From NCBI RefSeq assembly GCF_019923745.1, contig NZ_JAANOG010000006.1, positions 66,716 to 130,715 on the forward strand: DNA of 64,000 bases. Direction: 5' to 3'. Source of the stretch: Aquirufa aurantiipilula. GTDB taxonomy: Bacteria; Bacteroidota; Bacteroidia; Cytophagales; Spirosomataceae. The notes below the pieces were generated by a model, which was given only the letters and a program-made list of their open reading frames with translations, was not told where the DNA came from and did not search any database. The translations under genes and the position numbers were made by a program. Below, piece after piece: positions 1 through 7,973 of the stretch; position 1 is the stretch's first letter, and each line of letters begins with the position of its first letter.

Positions 1-1
1 T

Positions 2-280
2 GGAGAACTAGGCCATTGGATTATGGCCCAACAAATTTTATCCTATTTAGGTCAAAAAAACATACTTCAATTCCCATCGGTTAGCGATGCATTATCACCC
101 ATCAAAGACCCTAATACCTTCTTTCAATTAATAGTCAAACGACATAATCTGATGAAAGATGCCTGGCTTAGTTCCACAGGACATCTTCGGCCAGAAATGA
201 AAAAAGGACTTCCTTTGATGGAAGCCCTTACTTTATCTTTGGAGATAGACAAACAGATAGAAGCCTTGCTTGCTCCTTAG
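2..280 (+). CDS. C-terminal fragment of an unrecognised protein
   Basis: The reading frame is open from base 2, with codons for ELGHW before the first ATG at 23, so the gene very likely begins upstream of the window and only the last 93 or so residues are seen. The visible part is mostly helical, has no signal peptide or membrane segment and no motif I recognise. It ends with GLPLMEALTLSLEIDKQIEA, which looks like a terminal helix. Its stop overlaps the stop of the convergent phosphoesterase gene by 4 bases. Function is not assigned. Confidence 0.55.
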   Translation, partial: GELGHWIMAQQILSYLGQKNILQFPSVSDALSPIKDPNTFFQLIVKRHNLMKDAWLSSTGHLRPEMKKGLPLMEALTLSLEIDKQIEALLAP

Positions 281-1197
281 TCGACCATCAGCTGCTCAAA
301 CAAAAATAATTGTGAGGATTTGGGGTCCACTTTTATCCTTACTGCTTCCATATCAGCCTCACCAAAAACCTGCAAACGGGTAAAATTCAAAATCGTCGAT
401 TTCTTGTCTGGCATCAATAATGGCTTCTCAATCAATAAACGATGTGAGTCTCCATTAATCCATAAAACTGGTTTTCCATAAGCCCTGGTTAAGGCTGTAA
501 GCTTCTCCACGATTTGGGTAAAACCAGTAGGAACAGCACCATGGTAAAACATATCTGCTTGGGTGAAAAAAACTAGGCCCATTTTAGAGTTAGCCTTTGC
601 AAAAACTTCTTCCAACCACGCTTCATTCGCTTTTTCCCGCTCATTAAATTCGGTGTTATCGGCATTGGCTCCTTTCAAATTATTGTTGGAACCCACTAAG
701 TGTATCGTGGCAAACTGTATCCCGCCATATTCCCACGCATTATTTTCAACATAATTGGCAAAGGATGGATTTTCTGATTGAGAAACTAATTTAATTTTCT
801 TCTTTCCAAAGCTTTCTTTCTTAGCAAAAAACACTTTTCTCAACTCCTTCAACCGCTCATTCGGATCAAATTCTCCTGCTGCTTTGCGATTACAATCCGT
901 CCATTCATTATCCCCTGGTGTATAAACCAACGGCTGGTCAAATGTCTCAAAATATTGATGGATTTTATAAAAGTACTCGGTAGAGCAGGGGGTTGAGCCT
1001 GATTTGATATCCCCAACATGTACACTAAAAACAGGCTTTTCTTGGTTGATTTTTTTAATTACTCCCTCAAATCTCCCATAATCTTCAGGCAGCTTATAAG
1101 GCATATCTCCAAAGGCAATGAAATCAAATTTTTTGCTTTGGGCAAAGCTGCTAATCCCCAATAGAAGGCTGAAAAGGAAGGTGTATAAAAATTTCAT
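277..1197 (-). CDS. Secreted calcineurin-like metallophosphoesterase
   Basis: 306 residues with a clear signal peptide (residues 1-19, ending SSFAQ), so it is exported. Metal-site motifs of the calcineurin-like phosphoesterase fold are visible in order: FGDMPY, VHVGDIKSG, TPGDNEWTDC (the GDNE step) and NGDSHRLL near the end. Such enzymes hydrolyse phosphomonoesters or diesters with a two-metal centre; the substrate cannot be told. It starts 9 bases after the stop of the sterol-desaturase-like gene, so the two are probably cotranscribed. Convergent with the fragment at the window edge. Family assignment is firm, substrate unknown. Confidence 0.8.
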   Translation of the reverse strand: MKFLYTFLFSLLLGISSFAQSKKFDFIAFGDMPYKLPEDYGRFEGVIKKINQEKPVFSVHVGDIKSGSTPCSTEYFYKIHQYFETFDQPLVYTPGDNEWTDCNRKAAGEFDPNERLKELRKVFFAKKESFGKKKIKLVSQSENPSFANYVENNAWEYGGIQFATIHLVGSNNNLKGANADNTEFNEREKANEAWLEEVFAKANSKMGLVFFTQADMFYHGAVPTGFTQIVEKLTALTRAYGKPVLWINGDSHRLLIEKPLLMPDKKSTILNFTRLQVFGEADMEAVRIKVDPKSSQLFLFEQLMVD

Positions 1198-1206
1198 AAG
1201 ATAGGT

Positions 1207-2037
1207 TTATTGTTTCTGTTTTACTTTTTCAAAAGCGGAATCATAGTCTTCCCTCAAAGTACCCATTACTCGGTCCCAAAATAGAAGATATAAACCATAA
1301 TTCCCTTTGAAATATTTATGGTGCTGATTATGACTTACCGAGGTATTAATCCATTTTCCAATCCAAGATTTTGAAAATCCAGCGGGGTATAATTCCCAAC
1401 CCAAATGGCCATAGGCATTGTAAATAATGGAAAAAAAGAAAAACAAAAATAAATGACTTTGATGTATGGGAATTGTAAAGACAAAAAGCACAAAAACACC
1501 TGTCTCCACGATGGATTCTAAGGGGTGAAAAGCATAGGCTGCCCAAGGAGATGGATTGGTCGACAAATGATGCACTTTGTGCACCCATTTAAAAATACTA
1601 GGATGATGCATGATACGATGCGCCCAATAGAAATAGGTATCGTGCATTAAAAACATCAACAAATAGGCAAACCAATAATAGCCCCAACCCATGCCATCCA
1701 TCCGATCATATAAAGTGGTATAAGGGCGAACAGCAGGATTTTGAACAATGAAAATGGGTACCGCAGCAAAAAGGATGATAGTCCCTAAAGAATACCCTAT
1801 TTCACGAAAGTAATCATTCAATTTGGGATAAGCTGCTTGAATTTTTTTACTGGAAAAACCCTTTCTGAAAAGAACATAGAAAATCAAGAAATAGATGCCG
1901 GCTACCAAATAGTATCTACTCCCAATACTAAATAAAATTTGAAGAAATTTTTCTAAGGTCATCGGTCTAATTTTGCCTAGTAAAAATATGGAATTCAGGT
2001 GGCTTAAAAAACTTTGATGGAGTGAATTCAAACTCAT
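1207..2037 (-). CDS. Sterol desaturase / fatty acid hydroxylase family membrane protein
   Basis: 276 residues with several hydrophobic segments and the histidine clusters of the membrane di-iron oxygenases: HDTYFYWAHRIMHH, then HKVHH, then HNQHH near the C terminus. These ligate two irons in sterol C5/C4 oxidases, fatty acid hydroxylases and related lipid-modifying enzymes, so a membrane lipid hydroxylase or desaturase is expected; the lipid is unknown. The start is uncertain. ATG at 2037 gives 25 extra polar residues, whereas ATG at 1962 (MTLEKFLQ) begins just before the first membrane helix. Probably the first gene of a two-gene unit with the downstream phosphoesterase. Confidence 0.85.
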   Translation of the reverse strand: MSLNSLHQSFLSHLNSIFLLGKIRPMTLEKFLQILFSIGSRYYLVAGIYFLIFYVLFRKGFSSKKIQAAYPKLNDYFREIGYSLGTIILFAAVPIFIVQNPAVRPYTTLYDRMDGMGWGYYWFAYLLMFLMHDTYFYWAHRIMHHPSIFKWVHKVHHLSTNPSPWAAYAFHPLESIVETGVFVLFVFTIPIHQSHLFLFFFFSIIYNAYGHLGWELYPAGFSKSWIGKWINTSVSHNQHHKYFKGNYGLYLLFWDRVMGTLREDYDSAFEKVKQKQ

Positions 2038-2110
2038 TCTTCAAATTTTAAAATTTATGAAACAGAAAAGCCTAGATTAGCGTTACCAATATGCTTCCTT
2101 ATCCCATCAC

Positions 2111-3229
2111 ATGAGTCAAGAAAATAAAAGGGCTTTCTATTTTAAACTCTATGAGCCTGAAAATCAGAGCCCTTTCGATAAGCTCTTTGCGATTTTCAAA
2201 GAATTGATTGTTCATACTTCCGGTGATTTAGATGAAGCGATCGACTGGCTTCGGGAATTAGACAAGGAATATCAACTGACCGATGAGGCCTATACCATCG
2301 ACGATTTTATCGAAGACCTGAAAAAAAGAGGTTATATCCTCGATGAAACCAAAGAAGACGGAAGTCCGGGTTTAGGCATTACAGCCAAAACAGAAAGAGC
2401 CATCCGCCAGCAAGCACTGGATACCATTTTTGGCGACCTAAAACGCAGTGGTTCGGGGAATCATAAAAGTAAGCATCCCGGTTCCGGAGACGAACATACG
2501 GGCGAGTTCAGAGAATATCGTTTTGGGGATAGTTTAGAGAAAATATCCTTGACAGAGAGTTTGAGAAATGCCCAAATCAATCACGGCATGGACCAATTCC
2601 AATTAAGTGAAGAGGACTTAGTGGTGGAGGAATCCTTGCATAAATCCCAAATGAGTACCGTGCTCATGATAGACATCAGTCATAGCATGATTTTGTATGG
2701 AGAAGACCGCATTACCCCTGCCAAAAAGGTAGCCATGGCCTTGGCGGAGCTCATTACCACTCGTTATCCCAAAGACACTTTGGATATTTTAGTATTTGGT
2801 AATGATGCCTGGAGTATTTCTATCAAAGATTTGCCCTATCTCAAAGTAGGTCCTTACCATACCAATACGGTGGCTGGTTTACAGTTGTCCATGGATATTT
2901 TGAGAAGAAAAAGAAATACCAACAAACAGATCTTCATGATTACTGACGGTAAGCCTAGCTGCGTGAAATTACCGAATGGAGAATATTATATGAATAGCAA
3001 TGGCCTCGACGAATACATTGTGGATAAATGCTATACCCAGGCCCAACAAGCCCGAAAATTGCATATTCCCATCACCACTTTCATGATTGCGCGGGATCAA
3101 TACCTGCAGCGCTTCGTGAATGAATTTACCCAAGCCAACCAAGGAAAAGCATTTTATACCGGATTAAAAGGTTTGGGGGAAATGATCTTTGAAGACTACG
3201 AAACGAATCGAAAAAAACGCATTAAATAA
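2111..3229 (+). CDS. VWA domain protein paired with an AAA+ chelatase-like ATPase
   Basis: 372 residues, no signal peptide, cytoplasmic. The N-terminal half (1-180) is acidic and helical, with a Gly/Ser/His-rich linker near 110-130. The C-terminal half is a von Willebrand A domain with an intact MIDAS: D188-I-S-H-S192, a Thr in the GPYHTNT segment and an Asp in MITDGKPS. Six bases downstream starts an AAA+ ATPase of the MoxR/Mg-chelatase type. Such AAA+/VWA pairs act as metal-insertion or protein-remodelling chaperones; the client is not encoded next door, so the target is open. Family call firm, role inferred. Confidence 0.8.
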   Translation: MSQENKRAFYFKLYEPENQSPFDKLFAIFKELIVHTSGDLDEAIDWLRELDKEYQLTDEAYTIDDFIEDLKKRGYILDETKEDGSPGLGITAKTERAIRQQALDTIFGDLKRSGSGNHKSKHPGSGDEHTGEFREYRFGDSLEKISLTESLRNAQINHGMDQFQLSEEDLVVEESLHKSQMSTVLMIDISHSMILYGEDRITPAKKVAMALAELITTRYPKDTLDILVFGNDAWSISIKDLPYLKVGPYHTNTVAGLQLSMDILRRKRNTNKQIFMITDGKPSCVKLPNGEYYMNSNGLDEYIVDKCYTQAQQARKLHIPITTFMIARDQYLQRFVNEFTQANQGKAFYTGLKGLGEMIFEDYETNRKKRIK

Positions 3230-3235
3230 AGCCAC

Positions 3236-4678
3236 ATGTCAATGAACACAATTGCCACTTTAGGAGAACTAAAAAAATCAGGATATACCAGCAGAGGCAT
3301 CAAGGATGAATTAAGACAAAATTTGATCGCTAAAATCAAAGCGGGCATAACGCCATTTGAAGGGGTGCATGGTTTTGAACATACCGTTATTCCTGAATTA
3401 GAAAGAGCTATTTTGTCCAGACATAACATTAACCTACTGGGTCTTCGTGGACAAGCAAAAACTCGCTTGGCTCGCTTGATGGTCAGCCTATTGGATGAGT
3501 ATATTCCCTTTGTCAGTGGTTCTGAAATCAATGATGATCCCTTCCAGCCTATCTCCCGATATGCCAAAGATTTGATAGCCGAAAAAGGAGACGCTACCCC
3601 CATTTCTTGGTTGCACCGCGATGAACGTTTCTTCGAAAAACTAGCCACGCCAGATGTGACTGTGGCAGACCTAATTGGAGACGTTGACCCCATCAAAGCA
3701 GCTAATTTGAAGTTGTCCTATGCCGATGACCGAGTGATACATTTTGGAATGATTCCTTGTGCCAATCGCTGTATTTTCGTCATCAATGAATTACCCGATT
3801 TACAAGCCCGTATCCAAGTGGCCTTGTTCAATATTCTACAAGAAGGGGATATTCAAATCCGCGGCTTCAAATTGCGTATGCCTTTGGATTTGCAATTCAT
3901 TTTCACAGCGAATCCGGAAGATTATACCAACCGTGGAAGTATCGTGACCCCATTGAAAGACCGTATTGGATCTCAAATCTTAACGCATTATCCAGAGAGT
4001 ATCGAAATTGCTAAAACCATTACGGCCCAAGAAGCTAAGCTGGAGAAAGAGCAAAAAGACCGTGTCTATGTGCCTGAATTGGCCATGGATATTTTGGAGC
4101 AAATCAGTTTTGTGGCTAGAGATAGTGAGTTTGTAGATGCCAAAAGTGGTGTTAGTGCGCGTATGAGCATTACAGCTTTAGAAAACCTGATGAGCGCTGC
4201 TGAAAGACGTTCATTACGTGCGGGAGATGATCATACTTCTTTACGATTGTCGGATTTTATGGGCATAGTCCCTTCCATCACCGGAAAAGTGGAGTTAGTC
4301 TATGAAGGCGAACAAGAAGGTGCGGCAGAAGTAGCCCAACAATTAATCAGTCAGGCGGTGCACCATTTTTTCCCGAACTATTTCCCTAAAATAGAGAAGC
4401 TGCACAAAAAAGATTTGGTAAGTCCTTATGACCCTCTATTGGAATACATCTTTACCGAAGGCGGCGTGGTGATTACGGATGATTGCTCGGATGCCGAATA
4501 CCAAAGTAGCTTAGACTCCATTAAACCTTTGGGTGATTTACTAAAAAAATACATCCCAAAAGTAAAAAAAGAAGATCGCTATTTCATGAAAGAACTAGTC
4601 CTTTGGGGATTAGCCGAATACCGTAAATTAAGCAAGGAACGCATTACGGAAGGGTATCAGTTTAAGGATTTGCTTTAA
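3236..4678 (+). CDS. AAA+ ATPase, magnesium chelatase subunit I / MoxR-like
   Basis: 480 residues. Walker A is GLRGQAKT at 69-76; the Walker B position is CIFVINELPDL with Asn184-Glu185 where most AAA+ proteins have Asp-Glu; sensor 1 is IFTANPED, and an arginine-finger region follows (TPLKDRIGS). The C-terminal part (about 290-480) is a helical lid plus extension. The ATP-site layout is that of the chelatase branch (BchI, MoxR). It directly follows the VWA gene and almost certainly works with it as a two-component ATPase/VWA machine. ATG at 3236 is followed by a second ATG at 3242; either may be used. Not a true cobalto- or magnesium-chelatase operon, as no large subunit is nearby. Confidence 0.82.
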   Translation: MSMNTIATLGELKKSGYTSRGIKDELRQNLIAKIKAGITPFEGVHGFEHTVIPELERAILSRHNINLLGLRGQAKTRLARLMVSLLDEYIPFVSGSEINDDPFQPISRYAKDLIAEKGDATPISWLHRDERFFEKLATPDVTVADLIGDVDPIKAANLKLSYADDRVIHFGMIPCANRCIFVINELPDLQARIQVALFNILQEGDIQIRGFKLRMPLDLQFIFTANPEDYTNRGSIVTPLKDRIGSQILTHYPESIEIAKTITAQEAKLEKEQKDRVYVPELAMDILEQISFVARDSEFVDAKSGVSARMSITALENLMSAAERRSLRAGDDHTSLRLSDFMGIVPSITGKVELVYEGEQEGAAEVAQQLISQAVHHFFPNYFPKIEKLHKKDLVSPYDPLLEYIFTEGGVVITDDCSDAEYQSSLDSIKPLGDLLKKYIPKVKKEDRYFMKELVLWGLAEYRKLSKERITEGYQFKDLL

Positions 4679-4682
4679 TAGG

Positions 4683-4818
4683 TATTAGTTATTAGGGTTT
4701 AGTGTTTAGAATGTTTAATTTGTGGTGACTTTGTTATTAAGCAATGATAAGGCTCTCCTTAAAATTCCTCTTTCTGCATTGCATTTAATACCTAATAACT
4801 AAACCCTAATAACTAATA
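4683..4818. repeat. Pair of perfect 21-base inverted repeats between convergent genes
   Basis: Bases 4683-4703 (starting TATTAGTTATTAGGGT) and 4798-4818 are exact reverse complements, 94 bases apart. An extra copy of the core CCTAATAACT lies at 4791-4800. The right arm overlaps the TAG stop of the minus-strand oxidoreductase gene. The loop is long for a terminator. The layout, short terminal inverted repeats around about 95 bases of noncoding DNA, could be a small MITE-like element, but I see no clear target-site duplication. Confidence 0.6.
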
Positions 4819-6459
4819 AGAAACCACCTGCCCATCTTTTAAAAGTCGTTCTTTCAATAGCGAATAAGGCACTTGCTGGGTGCTAGTTTTTTGCTGGATG
4901 GCTAATACGGCTGCGGTGGCAGCGGATTGACCTAATATCATAAAGACAGGTTCCATGCGGATCGATCCATAAGCGATGTGCGAGCTGGAAAGACAAACAG
5001 GCACCAATAAATTTTGACATTCCTGCTCTTTAGGAACAATGGAGCCATAACTAATGGAATAAGGTTTATCTGGATGCACCCCAATATCTCCTTCATTTTG
5101 AACATAACCATCCGCCGTCACAAATCGCTGGGCATTATGTGCGTCCAAGGAATAGGAGCCCATGCCAATCGGTTCTTCGATCTTCGTTTTTCCCAATGCA
5201 TCCGCCTCTTTCATAACGTATTTGCCCAGCATTCTTCTTGCCTCTCTCACATATAATTGATGCGGCCAGCCCCCATTATCTTTAAATTCATCTTTGGCTA
5301 AACCCCAGGTTTTCATGCGTTCCTGAACTTCTGAAGGCACTCTTGGGTCATTTTGCAAGAAATACATCAATCCCTTTTGGTATAATTCATGTTCCTTAAT
5401 GATCGCTTTTCTACGTGCATAAGTAGCCTCTGGATAATCGTAGTTTTTACCTATGAAATCGGTACTAAACGGTCCATGATTATTGGTATCTGTCTTTCGG
5501 TTAGGTATGGCATCAAACTTATCAAAGGTCTCTCGCCAACCGCTTTCAAAAACCCGGGCATACAGTGTATATCGATCTGGATTATATCCTTCAGGCTTAG
5601 GAAAAGCAATCCGGTTGTCGGGGTGATTGCTCAAACACATCCGAAAACAGTAAGCTTGGATTTTATGATCTCCCGAACCATTCGGTCCTGGTTTTTCCGT
5701 GGATACTTCGGGCAATAAACCGCTGCTTGGGTCATTGGCAACCTTAAACGGACTAATCTTCGATTTGAAATAATGTCCATGCTGAAATACTCCAACCTGC
5801 ACCCCATTCCACTTTTCTCCATACACCGAATTCGCCTCTCTACCGACATGATACTTAACCCCTGCTAAGGCCATCAAGTCGCCCTCATATGTAGCATCAA
5901 TGAACATTTTACCGATAAATCGTTTCTTGGACAGGGTTGTTATCTCCTGAATTTTGGCATCTTTTAAACGAATGCCTTGCCGACTCCTGTCCAAAAATTC
6001 CTCTCGCAAAACCTGAATTTGGTATTCTTTAACCAAATCTTCCATCACCTGCTCCGCGGCATGTGGCTCAAAAATCCACATGGTTTTATTGGCGCCATCC
6101 ATCGCCACAGTTCCTTGGCCCTTATTGCCAAACTGCGATTTCTTTTCCCAAAGCCAGTTTTCTTCCTTTTGATAATGCTGATAAATACGTTGATAAAATT
6201 CTCTTGATAAACCTCCAATCACCTCTTTGTTTCCAGTATCTGAAAAGCCCAAACCGCCAGAAGTTAATCCACCCAAATGTTTGTCGGGCGATACGACGAT
6301 AACACTATGCCCCATTTTTTTCACTTGTACCGCTGCAATGATGGCCGAAGCATTTCCACCATATACAATTACATCGGCAGAATAGGTGCTTTTTTGTGCC
6401 CAAGTAGGTAGAAAAAGACAAGTAAGAAATACTACAATTAGAACCTTATAAACTTTCAT
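4813..6459 (-). CDS. Secreted FAD-dependent oxidoreductase (FAD_oxidored family)
   Basis: 548 residues with an N-terminal signal peptide (1-21, ending TWAQ). The dinucleotide-binding strand-turn-helix follows at once (DVIVYGGNASAIIAAVQ, a GxxxxA variant), then HLGGLTSGGLG and a mid-protein FIDATYEGDLMALAG motif, all typical of the FAD_oxidored family common in Planctomycetes and Bacteroidota. The substrate is likely an extracellular or periplasmic small molecule or sugar derivative, but this cannot be read from sequence. It is the last gene of the unit running from 13283, 25 bases after the DUF1501 gene. The 3' end overlaps a 21-base inverted repeat. Confidence 0.8.
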   Translation of the reverse strand: MKVYKVLIVVFLTCLFLPTWAQKSTYSADVIVYGGNASAIIAAVQVKKMGHSVIVVSPDKHLGGLTSGGLGFSDTGNKEVIGGLSREFYQRIYQHYQKEENWLWEKKSQFGNKGQGTVAMDGANKTMWIFEPHAAEQVMEDLVKEYQIQVLREEFLDRSRQGIRLKDAKIQEITTLSKKRFIGKMFIDATYEGDLMALAGVKYHVGREANSVYGEKWNGVQVGVFQHGHYFKSKISPFKVANDPSSGLLPEVSTEKPGPNGSGDHKIQAYCFRMCLSNHPDNRIAFPKPEGYNPDRYTLYARVFESGWRETFDKFDAIPNRKTDTNNHGPFSTDFIGKNYDYPEATYARRKAIIKEHELYQKGLMYFLQNDPRVPSEVQERMKTWGLAKDEFKDNGGWPHQLYVREARRMLGKYVMKEADALGKTKIEEPIGMGSYSLDAHNAQRFVTADGYVQNEGDIGVHPDKPYSISYGSIVPKEQECQNLLVPVCLSSSHIAYGSIRMEPVFMILGQSAATAAVLAIQQKTSTQQVPYSLLKERLLKDGQVVSY

Positions 6460-6484
6460 AATTTGTCAACATAAGATGAAAAAA

Positions 6485-7969
6485 CTAGGCCAGAATCCCT
6501 TTGACCAATTTGCCATGCACGTCGGTTAATCGGAACCTACGACCCTGGTATTTATACACTAATTGCTCATGGTCAATGCCCATCAAATGCAACAAAGTAG
6601 CCTGAAAATCATGCACGTGCACGGGGTCTTTGACGATATTATAACTGAAATCATCCGTCTGGCCAAAAGTCGTTCCCGCCTTCACTCCAGCTCCTGCCAT
6701 CCACATGCTAAAGCACTTAGGATGATGATCTCGTCCATAACCTGTTGGCGATAATTTCCCTTGAGAATAAACCGTTCTACCAAACTCCCCACCCCAAATC
6801 ACCAAGGTATCTTCCAGCATACCTCTACGCTTTAAATCCATGATTAAAGCTGCAGTAGCTTGATCGGTTTGCTTGCACTGATTAACGATGTTTTTAGGCA
6901 AACTATCGTGATGATCCCAGCCTTGATGATAGAGCTGAACAAAACGCACATCTTTTTCCAATAGCTTTCTAGCTAACAAGCAATTGGCGGCAAAGCTTCC
7001 TTTATCTCGACTGTTGGGTCCATACAAATCAAACACTTCCTGTGGCTCATCCGAAACATCCATCACTTCGGGAACCGAGGTTTGCATTTTGAAAGCCATT
7101 TCATATTGGGCTATGCGCGCATCTACTTCTGGATCACCCCAAGATTCATTTTGCAATTGGTTCAATTGCTTCAAATACTCCAACATTTCTTGACGATCCT
7201 TGCCATCGTATCCTTCGGGATTTGATAGGAATAAAACAGGGTCTTTACTCGATCTAAATTGAACACCTTGATGCTCCGAAGGCAAAAATCCATTTCCCCA
7301 AAGTCGGGCATATAATGGCTGATCTTTAGACGCATCCTTAGATACCATGACAATGAATGCAGGCAAGTTTTGATTCTCTGAACCTAAACCATAACTTAAC
7401 CAAGAACCGATGGATGGTCGACCGGGTAATTGATGTCCAGTCTGAAAAAAGGTAATCGCTGGGTCATGGTTGATTTGTTCGGTAAACATGGATTTGATTA
7501 CGCACAATTCATCCACCACCTGAGCTGTATATGGCAATAAATCACTCACCCAAGTTTGACTTTGACCATACTGCCTGAACCCATAGGCAGAAGCTGCCAC
7601 AGGCAAAATAGCCTGATTAGCACTCATCCCCGTTAAGCGCTGACCTTTGCGAATAGAATCGGGCAAATCCTGACCCATCCGTTTAGTCAATTCAGGTTTA
7701 TAATCCCAGGTTTCAAACTGGGACGGGCCTCCGCTCATGAATAAATACACCACTCGTTTCGCCTTGGGCGCTATTCTAGGTAAGGCAGACATTATTTGTT
7801 GTTCCAAAGATTGGCCTTGTGCCTGATGGGAAGCCAACAAACCATTCAAGGCTATGGCTCCAAAACCCATGGCTGTCTTCTTCAAAAAATCCCGTCGGTC
7901 TAGTCCCCAATTAAGCTTTTCCAAATCGGGATGCGATAAACGAAATGGATCGGTATGTTGATGTCCCAT
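6485..7969 (-). CDS. DUF1501 protein with Tat-type signal
   Basis: 494 residues from the ATG at 7969 (MGHQHTDPF). An in-frame ATG at 7996 would overlap the upstream gene by 23 bases and is less likely. Residues near 25-50 hold a twin-arginine signal, DRRDFLKKTAMGFG, so a folded, probably cofactor- or metal-bearing protein is exported. The remainder matches DUF1501, a member of the alkaline-phosphatase/sulfatase-like superfamily (LFMSGGPSQFETWD; WGGEFGRT; GRDHH). DUF1501 genes nearly always sit beside DUF1549/DUF1553 cytochromes, as here; the biochemical role of the pair is not established. Confidence 0.85.
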   Translation of the reverse strand: MGHQHTDPFRLSHPDLEKLNWGLDRRDFLKKTAMGFGAIALNGLLASHQAQGQSLEQQIMSALPRIAPKAKRVVYLFMSGGPSQFETWDYKPELTKRMGQDLPDSIRKGQRLTGMSANQAILPVAASAYGFRQYGQSQTWVSDLLPYTAQVVDELCVIKSMFTEQINHDPAITFFQTGHQLPGRPSIGSWLSYGLGSENQNLPAFIVMVSKDASKDQPLYARLWGNGFLPSEHQGVQFRSSKDPVLFLSNPEGYDGKDRQEMLEYLKQLNQLQNESWGDPEVDARIAQYEMAFKMQTSVPEVMDVSDEPQEVFDLYGPNSRDKGSFAANCLLARKLLEKDVRFVQLYHQGWDHHDSLPKNIVNQCKQTDQATAALIMDLKRRGMLEDTLVIWGGEFGRTVYSQGKLSPTGYGRDHHPKCFSMWMAGAGVKAGTTFGQTDDFSYNIVKDPVHVHDFQATLLHLMGIDHEQLVYKYQGRRFRLTDVHGKLVKGILA

Positions 7970-7973
7970 AATT

